Shown here piece by piece: positions 1-9,399 of a DNA stretch of 64,000 bases. Under the pieces are notes generated by a model that saw only the letters and a list, made by a program, of their open reading frames with translations, was not told where the DNA came from and did no database searches. Origin of the DNA: Gillisia lutea (GTDB taxonomy: Bacteria; Bacteroidota; Bacteroidia; Flavobacteriales; Flavobacteriaceae); assembly GCF_021568705.1 (NCBI RefSeq), contig NZ_JAKGTH010000011.1, positions 124,001 to 188,000 of the forward strand, written 5' to 3'. Every line of letters begins with the position of its first letter. The stretch's first letter is position 1. The translations under genes and the position numbers were made by a program.

Positions 1-301
1 CGCCTTTTCTGCAAGGGGTACATTCAAAACAGTGTCCGCCATGCCAACCAACGCCTACACGTTGACCAACTTTCCATTTGGAGACATTCTTGCCTACTTC
101 TTCAACAATTCCAACAACTTCATGGCCCGGAACTCGTGGGTATTCGATTCCTGGAAAGAGTCCTTGTTTTAAAAGATCGTCGCTATGGCAAATTCCACAA
201 GCTTCAACTTTAATTAAAATTTCATTTTCTTTAGGAGAAGGTTTGTCCATATCTACTAGAACAAAATCTCCACCTTTTTCCTGTATTTGTGCAGCTTTCA
301 T
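1..301 (-). CDS. Zinc-dependent alcohol dehydrogenase, N-terminal part (cut by window edge)
   Basis: The first 100 residues of a medium-chain zinc alcohol dehydrogenase are read leftward from an ATG at 301; the rest lies outside the window. The GroES-like domain shows the catalytic zinc ligand region CGICHSDD near residue 35, then GHEVVG near residue 60. The start of the structural zinc cluster, GGHCFECTPC, sits just before the edge. Family members oxidise alcohols or reduce aldehydes with NAD(P)H in the cytoplasm. The catalytic Rossmann domain is not visible, so cofactor and substrate cannot be judged. A CPBP protease gene on the same strand ends 67 bp upstream of its start. Confidence 0.88.
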   Translation of the reverse strand, partial: MKAAQIQEKGGDFVLVDMDKPSPKENEILIKVEACGICHSDDLLKQGLFPGIEYPRVPGHEVVGIVEEVGKNVSKWKVGQRVGVGWHGGHCFECTPCRKG

Positions 302-367
302 AAATTATTTTTTTCAGCTTCAAATTACAAAGAATAGAAGGAACGTTTTATAAGGCTTTGTTAAAGC

Positions 368-1030
368 TTAAAGGAATCTTGGAATTAGAAAGATAACCAC
401 CGCTGCGTTGTTCATAGCATGCATTCCCATAGACCAGAGAAGATTGTTGTTCTCAATTTTAATTTTTCCGAAGAAATAGCCAGCAATAATCCTTGGAATA
501 ATAAGAAGAATGAGCATCGTGTTTATTTGAAAAGTATCTACATAATTAAATATGTGAACCAATCCAAATACTACCGAAGTGATTAACCAAACCGGCAGAT
601 AATGTTTGGTAAGGAATTGACATGTTTTTTTCTGGAAATTATCTGGCAGGAATTCCCTGAAAAATAGAAATAGTAGGAGTGAGATAAGTATTACAACTGT
701 GAGCTTTAATGGCCAGTAGACATCAGTTGGAATAAATTCACTTAGAAAGAAGACTATCCAACAGCATAGAAAGAAAGAAAGGTTATTTCTAGTGGGTTTA
801 ATAATGCTTCTAAACATTCCTTCCTCTAAGATGGGGGCAAATAGCACTGCCATAAAAACGAATTTCCACGGGTGCCCTTCTAAGAGGAGATCCATTTCCA
901 ACTGCTTATAGCGTTCAAAATCTAATTCGGGAAAGGCCGCAGATAACATTCCTAAAAGCATGAAGAAAATAAAATAAACCCCGAGCATCTTCCCATAGTT
1001 TCTAAGAAGATTTTTTATTTTATCGTTCAT
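368..1030 (-). CDS. CPBP family intramembrane glutamic endopeptidase
   Basis: A 220-residue, strongly hydrophobic protein with several membrane helices. It carries the three conserved elements of the CPBP (Abi/Rce1-like) family: EEGMFR at residues 69-74 (the EExxxR catalytic pair), FGLVH ending at His159, and HAMNN at 204-208. Rce1-type members cleave CaaX proteins, while bacterial members are often linked to bacteriocin self-immunity or envelope functions; the substrate here cannot be inferred. The ATG at 1030 is the only good start. It lies downstream of the serine dehydratase gene on the same strand, 50 bp away, so co-transcription is possible. Confidence 0.85.
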   Translation of the reverse strand: MNDKIKNLLRNYGKMLGVYFIFFMLLGMLSAAFPELDFERYKQLEMDLLLEGHPWKFVFMAVLFAPILEEGMFRSIIKPTRNNLSFFLCCWIVFFLSEFIPTDVYWPLKLTVVILISLLLFLFFREFLPDNFQKKTCQFLTKHYLPVWLITSVVFGLVHIFNYVDTFQINTMLILLIIPRIIAGYFFGKIKIENNNLLWSMGMHAMNNAAVVIFLIPRFL

Positions 1031-1080
1031 TTAATGATTTTCAATGTAAGATGAAGAAAAAGTAGACATTTAATTAAGAT

Positions 1081-2514
1081 TTAGCAATCGCTTAAGCTCA
1101 CTTTTACTGCTAATCCTCCTTCTGAGGTTTCCTTATATTTAGAATTCATATCCCGTGCTGTTTCCCACATAGTCTCAATTACTTTATCTAGTGGCACTTT
1201 TGCTTTTGTAGCATCGCTTTCTATAGCAATTTCAGCAGCATTTATGGCTTTTATAGCTCCCATAGCATTTCTTTCTATGCATGGTATTTGCACCAATCCG
1301 GCAATAGGATCACATGTTAGCCCAAGATGGTGTTCCATTGCAATCTCACTGGCCATGAGTACTTGTTCTGGGGTTCCTCCCATCACTTCTGTTAATGCTC
1401 CGGCAGCCATAGCAGAGGAGACTCCAATTTCAGCCTGACATCCCCCCATTGCAGCTGAGATAGTAGCACCTTTTTTGAAGAGACTTCCAATTTCTCCTGC
1501 CACCAGCATGAAACGTTTTACATCTTCAAAGGTAGCATCATGATTTTCTATAACCATATAATACATGAGTACAGCTGGGACAGTACCTGCGCTTCCATTG
1601 GTTGGGGCGGTAACAACTCGACCCAAAGAAGCATTCACTTCGTTTACACTAATAGCAAAGCAGCTAACCCATTTCAGAATTTGTCTGAACTTTACTTCTG
1701 TCTTTCTTATAGTTTCAAGCCATTCCTGAGGAGAATTATAGGTATTCTCACCGATTAATCGCTTATGCATGTCAAAAGCTCTTCTGTGTACATTTAAACC
1801 ACCCGGCAAGGTACCTTCAGTATGGCATCCGGTATACATAGATTCTAACATCACTTGCCAGACATGTTTTAACCCGGTATCAATTTCCTGGTCAGTTCTC
1901 AACGAGCGCTCATTTGCAAGTACGATCTCTGAGATCATTTTTCCTTCTTTATGACAATATGTAAGTAGCTCTGTAGCTTTTTCAATAGGAAAAGGAAATT
2001 CCTGAAAGTTCTTTATTTTTTTCGAAGCATTCTTTCTTTCTTCTTTCACTACAAAACCACCACCTATTGAATAAAAGGAAGAGGAAGATTTTTTGCCATT
2101 TCGCAAAGTTGCACGAAAGGTGATACCATTCGGATGAAAAGGAAGAAACTTCTTATTAAATTTTATATCCGTTTCAGGATCAAAATGAATGGCGTTCTCG
2201 CCATCTAAAAGGATGGATTTTGTGGCACGAATATTAAATATTTCAGGATCTATTTTTTCAATCTCCATCAATACAGGATCGAAGCCACATAAGCCAAGCA
2301 TTACGGCTATATCTGTTGCATGTCCTTTTCCGGTAAGGGAAAGTGAGCCATAAAGATCAATATGAATGCGTTCTACTTCATTGAATAGCTGTTTTTGTTG
2401 TAATTCTGCAATCCATCGTTGGGCAGCTCTCCAGGGACCTAAAGTATGGGAACTGGAAGGACCAACACCTACTTTAAGCATATCAAAAACACTGATACAT
2501 TCTATTTCTCGCAT
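1081..2514 (-). CDS. sdaA: L-serine ammonia-lyase (serine dehydratase), single-chain iron-sulfur type
   Basis: Deaminates L-serine to pyruvate and ammonia using a 4Fe-4S cluster. The N-terminal half has the [13 protein letters not shown]-like signature ([19 protein letters not shown], beta domain). The C-terminal half has the alpha-domain signatures [20 protein letters not shown] and [12 protein letters not shown], whose cysteines fit the cluster ligands. The size of 477 residues matches single-chain enzymes such as E. coli SdaA. I start at the ATG at 2514 ([10 protein letters not shown]); an in-frame TTG at 2538 would add eight residues with no family support. Divergent from dnaK. Confidence 0.94.
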   Translation of the reverse strand: MREIECISVFDMLKVGVGPSSSHTLGPWRAAQRWIAELQQKQLFNEVERIHIDLYGSLSLTGKGHATDIAVMLGLCGFDPVLMEIEKIDPEIFNIRATKSILLDGENAIHFDPETDIKFNKKFLPFHPNGITFRATLRNGKKSSSSFYSIGGGFVVKEERKNASKKIKNFQEFPFPIEKATELLTYCHKEGKMISEIVLANERSLRTDQEIDTGLKHVWQVMLESMYTGCHTEGTLPGGLNVHRRAFDMHKRLIGENTYNSPQEWLETIRKTEVKFRQILKWVSCFAISVNEVNASLGRVVTAPTNGSAGTVPAVLMYYMVIENHDATFEDVKRFMLVAGEIGSLFKKGATISAAMGGCQAEIGVSSAMAAGALTEVMGGTPEQVLMASEIAMEHHLGLTCDPIAGLVQIPCIERNAMGAIKAINAAEIAIESDATKAKVPLDKVIETMWETARDMNSKYKETSEGGLAVKVSLSDC

Positions 2515-2638
2515 TCTTTCATTCAATTTGATAGGCAAAAATAAGGATTTGTTATTTCAAGCCTATATATTTTCAAGCTTTGTTGCAAAGAATTAAATCC
2601 TAATGAAAAAAGAAGAATAAATACCGTTGAAAACTATT

Positions 2639-2680
2639 ATGACAACCTGTCATAATGTGTTGGCTGGCATAATGATTGAC
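2639..2680 (+). promoter_or_regulatory. dnaK upstream regulatory region: tandem CTGKCATAATG repeats and sigma-54-like site
   Basis: An 11-bp direct repeat, CTGTCATAATG at 2648-2658 and CTGGCATAATG at 2664-2674, recurs with a 16-bp period. The first copy overlaps a perfect inverted repeat ATGACA-acc-TGTCAT (2639-2653). The second copy forms TGGCA-N6-TTGA-like spacing (TGGCATAATGATTGAC, 2665-2680), close to the sigma-54 -24/-12 pattern TGGCACG-N4-TTGC, but with A where C is expected after TTG. No CIRCE element is present. The dnaK start codon is 51 bp downstream. Whether this is a sigma-54 promoter, a tandem operator or both is inference. Confidence 0.5.
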
Positions 2681-2730
2681 TATTTGAGGATGTTAAACAA
2701 GAACAATAATATAAATTAACGTATAAAGTT

Positions 2731-4647
2731 ATGAGCAAAATAATTGGAATTGACTTAGGTACTACCAACTCATGCGTTGCCGTAATGGAAGGTAACGAGC
2801 CAACGGTAATTCCTAATGCCGAAGGTAAAAGAACTACGCCATCTGTAATCGCATTTGTAGAAGGTGGTGAAATCAAGGTAGGTGACCCGGCTAAAAGACA
2901 AGCGGTAACTAACCCAACAAAAACCATTTCTTCTATTAAGCGTTTTATGGGGAATAAATATTCTGAATCTACTAAAGAAGCAGGAAGAGTTCCTTATACA
3001 GTTAAAAAAGGAGATAATGATACAGCACGAGTTGAAGTAGACGGAAGATTATATACTCCACAAGAATTATCTGCAATGATCTTGCAGAAAATGAAGAAAA
3101 CAGCTGAGGATTATTTAGGACATGATGTAAATGAAGCAGTAATTACTGTTCCTGCATATTTTAATGACTCTCAACGACAAGCTACTAAAGAAGCCGGTGA
3201 AATTGCAGGTTTAAAAGTTAGCAGAATTATCAACGAGCCTACTGCAGCAGCATTGGCTTACGGGATGGATAAAAAATCTACCGACCAAAAGATTGCGGTT
3301 TATGACCTTGGTGGTGGTACCTTTGATATCTCTATCCTTGAATTAGGAGATGGTGTTTTTGAAGTACTTTCTACAAATGGGGATACTCACCTTGGTGGGG
3401 ATGATTTCGATGAGGTAATTATCGATTTCCTTGCAGATACTTTCCAAAAAGCTGAAGACATCGATCTAAGAAAAGATCCTATGGCTTTGCAACGTTTGAA
3501 AGAAGCAGCTGAAAAAGCGAAGATTGAATTATCTTCTTCTTCTCAAACAGAAATCAACTTGCCATATGTTACAGCAACTGCAAGCGGACCAAAACACTTG
3601 GTGGAAACTTTAACAAGATCTAAATTCGAGCAGTTGGCAGACGAACTTGTAAAACGTTCTATGGCTCCTGTGAAAAAAGCTTTAGAAGATGCAGGTCTTT
3701 CTAAAAGTGATATAGATGAAGTAATCTTAGTAGGTGGTTCTACACGTATTCCTAAAATTCAGGAAGAAGTAGAAGCATTCTTTGGTAAGAAGCCTTCAAA
3801 AGGAGTGAACCCAGATGAGGTAGTTGCAATTGGAGCTGCTATTCAAGGGGGAGTTCTAACCGGAGATGTTAAAGATGTATTATTACTTGATGTTACTCCA
3901 CTTTCTTTAGGTATTGAAACTATGGGAGGAGTATTAACAAAGTTAATCGAGTCTAACACTACTATTCCAACTAAGAAATCTCAGGTGTTCTCTACTGCAG
4001 CAGATAACCAACCATCGGTTGAGATCCATGTATTGCAAGGAGAGCGTCCAATGGCAACAGATAATAAGACCATAGGTAGATTCCATTTAGATGGTATTCC
4101 ACCAGCACAAAGAGGAACACCTCAAATTGAAGTGACTTTTGATATTGATGCTAATGGTATTATTAAAGTAAGTGCTACTGATAAAGCAACCGGTAAATCT
4201 CAGGATATTAGAATTGAAGCTTCTTCAGGATTGACAGAAGAAGAAATTCAAAAAATGAAGCAGGAAGCTGAAGCGAATGCTGAAACTGATAAAAAAGCGA
4301 AAGAGAAAGTAGAAAAGCTTAACGAAGCTGATGCTATGATCTTCCAAACTGAGAAGCAATTGAAAGAATTTGGTGAAAAATTATCTGATGATAAGAAAAA
4401 ACCAATTGAAGATGCTTTAGAGGAATTGAAGAAAGCTTACGAAACTAAAGAGATCGACACAATTCAACCTGCTTTAGATAAAATCAACGAAGCATGGAAA
4501 GTTGCTTCTGAAGAGATGTATAAAGCGCAAGCAGAAGCTCAAGGTGGAGCAGCGGGAGCACAACCAGGTGCTAACGGTGAGCCCGGAGCTGGAGATGCTT
4601 CTCAAGGAGACGACGTTGAAGACGTAGATTTTGAAGAAGTGAAGTAA
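2731..4647 (+). CDS. dnaK: Chaperone DnaK (Hsp70)
   Basis: ATP-driven cytoplasmic chaperone that folds and refolds client proteins with DnaJ and GrpE. The 638-residue length is normal for the family. The ATPase domain opens with [12 protein letters not shown], followed by [25 protein letters not shown] and the VGGSTRIP signature. The substrate-binding domain starts near residue 390 with [11 protein letters not shown]. The C-terminal lid ends in a Gly/Ala-rich linker and the acidic tail [12 protein letters not shown], close to the canonical EEVD-like end. It is a single-gene unit: dnaJ and grpE are not adjacent. A strong terminator follows, and the upstream repeats suggest stress control. Confidence 0.98.
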   Translation: MSKIIGIDLGTTNSCVAVMEGNEPTVIPNAEGKRTTPSVIAFVEGGEIKVGDPAKRQAVTNPTKTISSIKRFMGNKYSESTKEAGRVPYTVKKGDNDTARVEVDGRLYTPQELSAMILQKMKKTAEDYLGHDVNEAVITVPAYFNDSQRQATKEAGEIAGLKVSRIINEPTAAALAYGMDKKSTDQKIAVYDLGGGTFDISILELGDGVFEVLSTNGDTHLGGDDFDEVIIDFLADTFQKAEDIDLRKDPMALQRLKEAAEKAKIELSSSSQTEINLPYVTATASGPKHLVETLTRSKFEQLADELVKRSMAPVKKALEDAGLSKSDIDEVILVGGSTRIPKIQEEVEAFFGKKPSKGVNPDEVVAIGAAIQGGVLTGDVKDVLLLDVTPLSLGIETMGGVLTKLIESNTTIPTKKSQVFSTAADNQPSVEIHVLQGERPMATDNKTIGRFHLDGIPPAQRGTPQIEVTFDIDANGIIKVSATDKATGKSQDIRIEASSGLTEEEIQKMKQEAEANAETDKKAKEKVEKLNEADAMIFQTEKQLKEFGEKLSDDKKKPIEDALEELKKAYETKEIDTIQPALDKINEAWKVASEEMYKAQAEAQGGAAGAQPGANGEPGAGDASQGDDVEDVDFEEVK

Positions 4648-4690
4648 GAAAAAAGTTAGTTTTTTCTAATTACATAGATTACATATAATG

Positions 4691-4721
4691 AAAAGGCACA
4701 ACTTAGGTTGTGCCTTTTTTT
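4691..4721 (+). terminator. Rho-independent terminator of dnaK
   Basis: Perfect 12-bp stem AAAAGGCACAAC / GTTGTGCCTTTT with a TTAG loop, running into a T tract; 44 bp after the dnaK stop. Confidence 0.92.
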
Positions 4722-4820
4722 ATATATCAAATGGTGAAAAGATTTAATAGCATCTATAATTAGAAGCTAACAAAGCTGAAATTACGCTAATTTTTAATCG
4801 GCATAAGTTATCTTATATCT

Positions 4821-5462
4821 CTATTTTAGAAGTTGCCCAATTAAAGATTTATTCACTTCATGCCCACCTTCAAAAGGAATAATTTGTAGATTTTCAGGAA
4901 ACAGCTTATGTAGTCTGATTTCCTCCACTTTGATAAGCCCATCTTTCAAATATTCGTCTTTCGTGCCGTAAATAAAAGTAAAAAGGGTAGCCTTCAAAAA
5001 TTCAAAGTCCTCGGGTAGTAATTCGGAGGGAATCCTGCCGGAATGTAATATAAGTTGGGAGCATTCAATTTTGTTTCTTGCTACCCATCTGGCGGCAACG
5101 CTTACTCCCTGAGAATACCCAAATATAATTAGGTTAGGAGCATCTTGTAGCTGTTCTTCCTCATAAACCTGTTCCAAATAATTAAGTACATTATCAATTT
5201 CAGCTTCTGTGTTTTCTTTAGTTAGCCAGGAAGCGCCAACATGTGTGTATTTTCCATTTAAATAGTATTTCGATTGTGCTTGTGGTGCAATAATGTAATT
5301 CTCATCTGGATCCAGTTCATTAAAATACTTCAGGAAATACCTACTTAGATACCCAATACCGTGGCACACTATCCAAACATTCTTGGTTTTTGATGTAAAA
5401 TCATTTAAGGTGCTATAAGTGTTCGATATTTTATAAGATACCTTTTTTTCTTTAGGGCTCAT
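4821..5462 (-). CDS. Alpha/beta hydrolase, carboxylesterase/phospholipase-like
   Basis: A 213-residue cytoplasmic alpha/beta hydrolase of the small esterase (dienelactone hydrolase/YpfH-like) type. Visible features are an early strand with WIVCHGIG (oxyanion region), the nucleophile elbow FGYSQGVS, an acid in YGTKDEYL and the catalytic histidine in FEGGHEV near residue 201. No signal peptide is present. It starts at an ATG at 5462, divergently from the menaquinone thioesterase gene with only 43 bp between starts, so both promoters must lie in that gap or overlap the genes. The substrate is unknown. A role in menaquinone synthesis (a MenH-like step) is conceivable from position, but MenH is a different hydrolase subfamily. 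Confidence 0.8.
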   Translation of the reverse strand: MSPKEKKVSYKISNTYSTLNDFTSKTKNVWIVCHGIGYLSRYFLKYFNELDPDENYIIAPQAQSKYYLNGKYTHVGASWLTKENTEAEIDNVLNYLEQVYEEEQLQDAPNLIIFGYSQGVSVAARWVARNKIECSQLILHSGRIPSELLPEDFEFLKATLFTFIYGTKDEYLKDGLIKVEEIRLHKLFPENLQIIPFEGGHEVNKSLIGQLLK

Positions 5463-5505
5463 CGTTATGGGTTTTGTATTTTTACAAAGTAAACAATCTT
5501 ATAGA

Positions 5506-5925
5506 ATGGATAAGGAACTAATTCTGGCAAAATGCAGAGAAATGTGTAAAAGCACATTAATGGAAACTTTGGATATTGAATTTATAGATGTTTCCGAAAA
5601 TTATTTAGTGGCTAAAATGCCTGTCACGCCCAGAGTGCATCAGCCCGATGGAGTTCTACATGGAGGAGCTACTGTTGCGCTAGCCGAAAGTGTGGGGAGT
5701 GCGGCCTCTTATATTTTTTTGAATACTTCTGAATTTTATATAAGAGGAATAGAGATCTCAGCCAATCATTTAAAAAGCATTAAAGAAGGCGACGTTTTTG
5801 CAAAAGCTACTTTTATTCATAAGGGCAGAACTACCCAGCTTTGGGAGATAAGAATCACCGATATTGAGGATAATTTAATTTCTCTTGTTAAACTTACCAC
5901 TATAGCGCTTCCCAAAACCAAGTAA
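5506..5925 (+). CDS. menI: Hotdog-fold thioesterase, probable DHNA-CoA thioesterase
   Basis: A 139-residue PaaI/YdiI-type hotdog thioesterase. The core HGGATVALAESVGSAAS matches the HGGAS-LAES-GS signature of E. coli YdiI (MenI), with the catalytic glutamate in LAES, and is followed by GIEISANHLKSIKEG and TTQLWEIRI as in that family. MenI hydrolyses 1,4-dihydroxy-2-naphthoyl-CoA in menaquinone synthesis. That fits its place directly before menF, whose ATG follows this gene's stop without a gap. I choose the ATG at 5506 (MDKELILAK); the frame is open upstream, but earlier starts would extend into the divergent gene's promoter. The exact acyl-CoA substrate is inferred from context. Confidence 0.8.
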   Translation: MDKELILAKCREMCKSTLMETLDIEFIDVSENYLVAKMPVTPRVHQPDGVLHGGATVALAESVGSAASYIFLNTSEFYIRGIEISANHLKSIKEGDVFAKATFIHKGRTTQLWEIRITDIEDNLISLVKLTTIALPKTK

Positions 5926-7095
5926 ATGATTATTTCTGACGATTTTTTTGATCAACTACATATTCAGTTGCAAAAGGGATTACCTTTTGTAGCATATCGT
6001 AAACCGGAATCTAAGCCCTCAAGACATCAGGCGGAACCTCGGGTTAAAGCATTTTTGCAAAGTGATTCTCAATTATATCAGGTTGATGATTATACCGAAA
6101 GCGGATTTGTCTTTGCTCCATTCGATCAAGAAGAGTCAGCCATTTTAATTCCTTTAGAGAAATCCACTTGTATAGAAACTGTTTTAAATAGTTCTTCAGA
6201 AAACAGCGATAGTTCTAAAGATATAGCAGTTGAAGCTGAAGCGGCAAAGAATTCTCATATTGAATTAGTAGAAAAAGGCATTGCCACCATTCGCTCCGGA
6301 AAACTTCAAAAAGTAGTGTTGTCACGCCAGGAAATTTTTGATTTTGCTGACTCTTTAGAAGATGCAGTTAAGTTGTTCCATAAATTATTAGCTACTTATA
6401 GTTCAGCCTTTGTGTATATCTGGTTTCATCCTGAAATAGGCTTATGGCTGGGCGCTACCCCAGAAGCGTTGTTGGAGGTTGAAAGGTCACGATTCAAGAC
6501 CATGGCACTGGCGGGGACTCAAAAATATCAGGGAACGGAAGATGTAACTTGGGGGGAGAAAGAAAAGGTAGAACAGCAACTTGTTACCGATTCTGTTTTA
6601 AATGATTTGGAGCAACTTCAAAGCATGGATAAAATAGAACATTCTGAACCTTATACTACTAGAGCAGGTAGTTTGCTTCATCTAAGAACAGATATTCAAG
6701 GTGTTTTAAAAGTGAATGTAGAAAATGCCTTAAAGAAGCTGATCTTTACCTTGCATCCAACTCCAGCCATATGCGGACTTCCGAAAGAGGCTGCTAAAGA
6801 CTTTATTTTAAAAAATGAAGCTTATCACAGATCTTATTATTCCGGGTTTCTGGGGGAATTGAATGTTCCTGTAACTCACCACCGTAGTAGCAACAGAAAT
6901 AATAGGGAAAATCAGGCATATGCTAGCATAGTTAAGACCACCCGATTATTTGTAAACTTACGTTGTATGCAGCTAGTTGGAAATAAAGCTGTTTTATATA
7001 TTGGGGGAGGGATTACAAAGGATTCAAATGCAGAGAAGGAGTGGGAGGAAACTCAAAATAAAGCTCAGACCATGAAAGCAGTTCTTGTTAAATAA
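5926..7095 (+). CDS. menF: Isochorismate synthase
   Basis: Converts chorismate to isochorismate, the entry step of menaquinone synthesis. The 389-residue protein has the chorismate-binding fold: KVVLSRQEIF near residue 125, FHPEIGLWLGATPEALL, MALAGTQ, HPTPAICGLPKEAA and the C-terminal LFVNLRCMQL / YIGGGITKDSNAEKEWEET block with metal-binding glutamates. A siderophore-type role (EntC) cannot be excluded from the protein alone, but menI upstream and menD 50 bp downstream make the menaquinone pathway the clear assignment. The ATG abuts the menI stop, indicating translational coupling. Confidence 0.93.
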   Translation: MIISDDFFDQLHIQLQKGLPFVAYRKPESKPSRHQAEPRVKAFLQSDSQLYQVDDYTESGFVFAPFDQEESAILIPLEKSTCIETVLNSSSENSDSSKDIAVEAEAAKNSHIELVEKGIATIRSGKLQKVVLSRQEIFDFADSLEDAVKLFHKLLATYSSAFVYIWFHPEIGLWLGATPEALLEVERSRFKTMALAGTQKYQGTEDVTWGEKEKVEQQLVTDSVLNDLEQLQSMDKIEHSEPYTTRAGSLLHLRTDIQGVLKVNVENALKKLIFTLHPTPAICGLPKEAAKDFILKNEAYHRSYYSGFLGELNVPVTHHRSSNRNNRENQAYASIVKTTRLFVNLRCMQLVGNKAVLYIGGGITKDSNAEKEWEETQNKAQTMKAVLVK

Positions 7096-7145
7096 GCTTA
7101 AATCCCATTACATAATTTCTTTTGAAATTGTAATTTTGAAGGTGT

Positions 7146-8879
7146 ATGAAATATTCTAAAATTCCTGTTGCCCAGTCTATTGTAGAACTTTGCGTAGCAA
7201 AAAATATAAAACAGGTGGTAATTTCCCCCGGTTCGAGAAATGCACCTTTAACCATTGGGTTCACTCATCATCCTAAAATAACTGCATATAGTATTGTAGA
7301 TGAGCGTAGTGCCGCTTTCTTTGCGTTGGGTATTGCCCAACAATTACAACAGCCTGTGGCTTTGGTATGTTCATCAGGCTCGGCATTATTAAATTATTAT
7401 CCGGCTATTGCTGAAGCTTTTTACAGCGACATACCTTTGGTAGTTATCTCTGCAGACAGGCCGATAGAGCGAATTGATATTGGTGACGGACAAACCATTC
7501 GTCAAAAGAATGTCTTTGAGAACCACATTTTATACTCAGCTAATCTGTATTCGGAAGTGGTGCTGGAAAAAGCTGTTACCGATAAAAAGCTCCAGCAAAA
7601 ACAATTTGAAGCTCAAAAGCACAATGAACGAGAGATCAATCTTGGCTTAAATAAGTCTTTAGAAGAAATGGGACCTGTACATATTAATGTTCCTTTTTAT
7701 GAACCATTATATGAAATGACGGAGGAACTTTCTGTGAAGCCATTGCAGATACTTCCCGAAATAAAAAATAGAATTTATACTGGGGAAGAACTTTCTCCAT
7801 TTGCGCATCTATGGAATAATGCAAAACAAAAAATGGTGATCGTGGGTGTGGCACAACCAAACTCTATAGAACAGCAATTCATAGAGCTTTTGGCGAAAGA
7901 CGAATCGGTGATTGTACTTACTGAAACTACCTCGAATCTCCATCATCCTGAATTCTTTACTAGAATAGATACTTTAATAGGACCTATTGAAAAAGCTGAG
8001 AATTCAGTAGAACAATTTGAAGCATTACAGCCTGAGATCCTCCTTACGTTTGGAGGAATGATCGTATCAAAAAAAATAAAGGCTTTTTTAAGGAATTATC
8101 AGCCGCAACAACACTGGCATATAGATTCTAAAAAGGCTTACAACACCTTTTTTTGTTTAAACAAACATTTTGAAACTTCGGTAAATTCATTTTTTAAATC
8201 ATTTTCACCCTTACTTCAAAATTGTAATAGTGAATACGGGCCATCCTGGAAAGAGGTTAAAAGATCGCGCCAAGCAAGACATGACGAATATGTTGCCGAA
8301 ATTCCTTATTCCGATTTTAAGGCGATCCAGTATCTTGTGCCGGCAATACCTGAAAATTATAATATTCAGTTAGGTAATAGCTCGACTGTGCGATATGCCC
8401 AATTATTTAAATGGAAGAGTACTCAAAAAATGTACTGTAATAGAGGAACCAGCGGTATCGATGGGAGTGTTTCTACGGCTGTAGGTAATGCGGTGATATC
8501 AGAAGATCCCACGATTTTAATATGTGGTGATCTAAGTTTCTTGTATGATAGTAATGGCTTATGGAATAACTATATTCCTTCTACTTTCAGAATAATCGTT
8601 ATAAATAATTCGGGAGGTGGAATTTTCAGGATCTTACCAGGAAATAAGAATTCAGAGAATTTTGACACTTATTTTGAAACTATCCATGATCACAATGCCA
8701 AGGCTCTTTGCGAGATGTATAAAATAAGTTATTCTTCTGCTAGTAATTCAGAAGAAATCAAGAGCCAATTAAATGATTTTTTCTCGTCTTCTAACCAGCC
8801 AAAACTTTTAGAAATTTTCACACCTCGTAAACTCAATGATGAAATCTTATTGGAATACTTCAATTTTATGAAATCTTAG
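7146..8879 (+). CDS. menD: 2-succinyl-5-enolpyruvyl-6-hydroxy-3-cyclohexene-1-carboxylate synthase
   Basis: ThDP-dependent enzyme joining isochorismate and 2-oxoglutarate in menaquinone synthesis. The 577 residues begin with the MenD-typical VVISPGSRNAPL, VDERSAAFFALG and CSSGSALLNYYPA blocks. The middle holds SADRP and GDGQTIRQ. The C-terminal ThDP domain has NRGTSGIDGSVSTAVG and the cofactor motif GDLSFLYDSNGLWNN, followed by INNSGGGIF. Third gene of a menI-menF-menD operon; no terminator is visible between menF and menD. Confidence 0.96.
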   Translation: MKYSKIPVAQSIVELCVAKNIKQVVISPGSRNAPLTIGFTHHPKITAYSIVDERSAAFFALGIAQQLQQPVALVCSSGSALLNYYPAIAEAFYSDIPLVVISADRPIERIDIGDGQTIRQKNVFENHILYSANLYSEVVLEKAVTDKKLQQKQFEAQKHNEREINLGLNKSLEEMGPVHINVPFYEPLYEMTEELSVKPLQILPEIKNRIYTGEELSPFAHLWNNAKQKMVIVGVAQPNSIEQQFIELLAKDESVIVLTETTSNLHHPEFFTRIDTLIGPIEKAENSVEQFEALQPEILLTFGGMIVSKKIKAFLRNYQPQQHWHIDSKKAYNTFFCLNKHFETSVNSFFKSFSPLLQNCNSEYGPSWKEVKRSRQARHDEYVAEIPYSDFKAIQYLVPAIPENYNIQLGNSSTVRYAQLFKWKSTQKMYCNRGTSGIDGSVSTAVGNAVISEDPTILICGDLSFLYDSNGLWNNYIPSTFRIIVINNSGGGIFRILPGNKNSENFDTYFETIHDHNAKALCEMYKISYSSASNSEEIKSQLNDFFSSSNQPKLLEIFTPRKLNDEILLEYFNFMKS

Positions 8880-8948
8880 AATTACTTGTTGCGTTTTTTG
8901 TTAAAAAAACCGTAAATTAATCCCAACAAAAACTTAAAAAACAAAGTG

Positions 8949-9290
8949 ATGAGTAAAACTGATGAAAAGGTTGAAAAGTACCTTAAAGACTTAAAGGATA
9001 AAGTTGGAGTAAGTGCCGATGTAGAGCTGTTGAGAAAAGTTACTAAAGCGTGTGGGCCAAGCATTTTTAATAAAGATGCTGAAACTGTTTCAGGTTCTAG
9101 TGAGAGTGAATTACTTACAGTTAGAAATAACTTCCTAATTAAAAAACTTGGTCTTGCTGATAATGCTAAACTTGATGAAGGCTTGAATTCAGTTATGGAA
9201 AAATATGGAAAATCTAATAGAAGTAAATACCGCGCAGTAGTATATTACTTGCTTACAAAGCATTTTAAGAAAGAAAGTGTATTTGCATAA
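8949..9290 (+). CDS. DUF2853 family protein
   Basis: A 113-residue, highly charged cytoplasmic protein starting at the ATG at 8949 (MSKTDEKVEKYL); a GTG lies one codon before it. It resembles the small helical DUF2853 family common in Bacteroidota and Proteobacteria: a KVEKYLKDL start, a central KLGLADNAKLDEGL segment and the YGKSNRSKYRAVVYYLL ending. The function of the family is not established. It sits 69 bp after menD on the same strand and ends in its own terminator, so it may be read through from the menaquinone operon. Confidence 0.75.
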   Translation: MSKTDEKVEKYLKDLKDKVGVSADVELLRKVTKACGPSIFNKDAETVSGSSESELLTVRNNFLIKKLGLADNAKLDEGLNSVMEKYGKSNRSKYRAVVYYLLTKHFKKESVFA

Positions 9291-9313
9291 ATATAAATTC
9301 ACATTTATAAAAG

Positions 9314-9346
9314 CCGTTTTCTAAACTAATTAGAAAACGGTTTTTT
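9314..9346 (+). terminator. Rho-independent terminator after the DUF2853 gene
   Basis: Perfect 11-bp stem CCGTTTTCTAA / TTAGAAAACGG, loop ACTAA, followed by six T residues. Confidence 0.92.
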
Positions 9347-9382
9347 GTTGTTTCACAAACCCGTTTATATAAAGTATCTTTG
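9344..9382 (+). promoter_or_regulatory. Bacteroidota-type promoter of the cvfB-like gene
   Basis: The -7 box TATCTTTG at 9375-9382 fits TAnnTTTG exactly. Candidate -33 boxes TTTG (9344-9347) and TTG (9348-9350) are at the long end of accepted spacing. The start codon lies 18 bp downstream. Confidence 0.65.
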
Positions 9383-9399
9383 CATTTTAAATTTGATAT

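Noticed and set aside
2600-2730. CIRCE/HrcA control of dnaK
   Set aside because: The TTAGCACTC-N9-GAGTGCTAA repeat is absent; the repeats present are of a different sequence and spacing.
2637-2927. Antisense frame over the start of dnaK
   Set aside because: It has no ribosome-binding context or family similarity and runs through the strongly coding dnaK sequence; it is a shadow frame.
7120-7145. TAATTTTG before menD as its own promoter
   Set aside because: It would place the transcript start within a few bases of the start codon, and no -33 box fits; co-transcription with menF is simpler.
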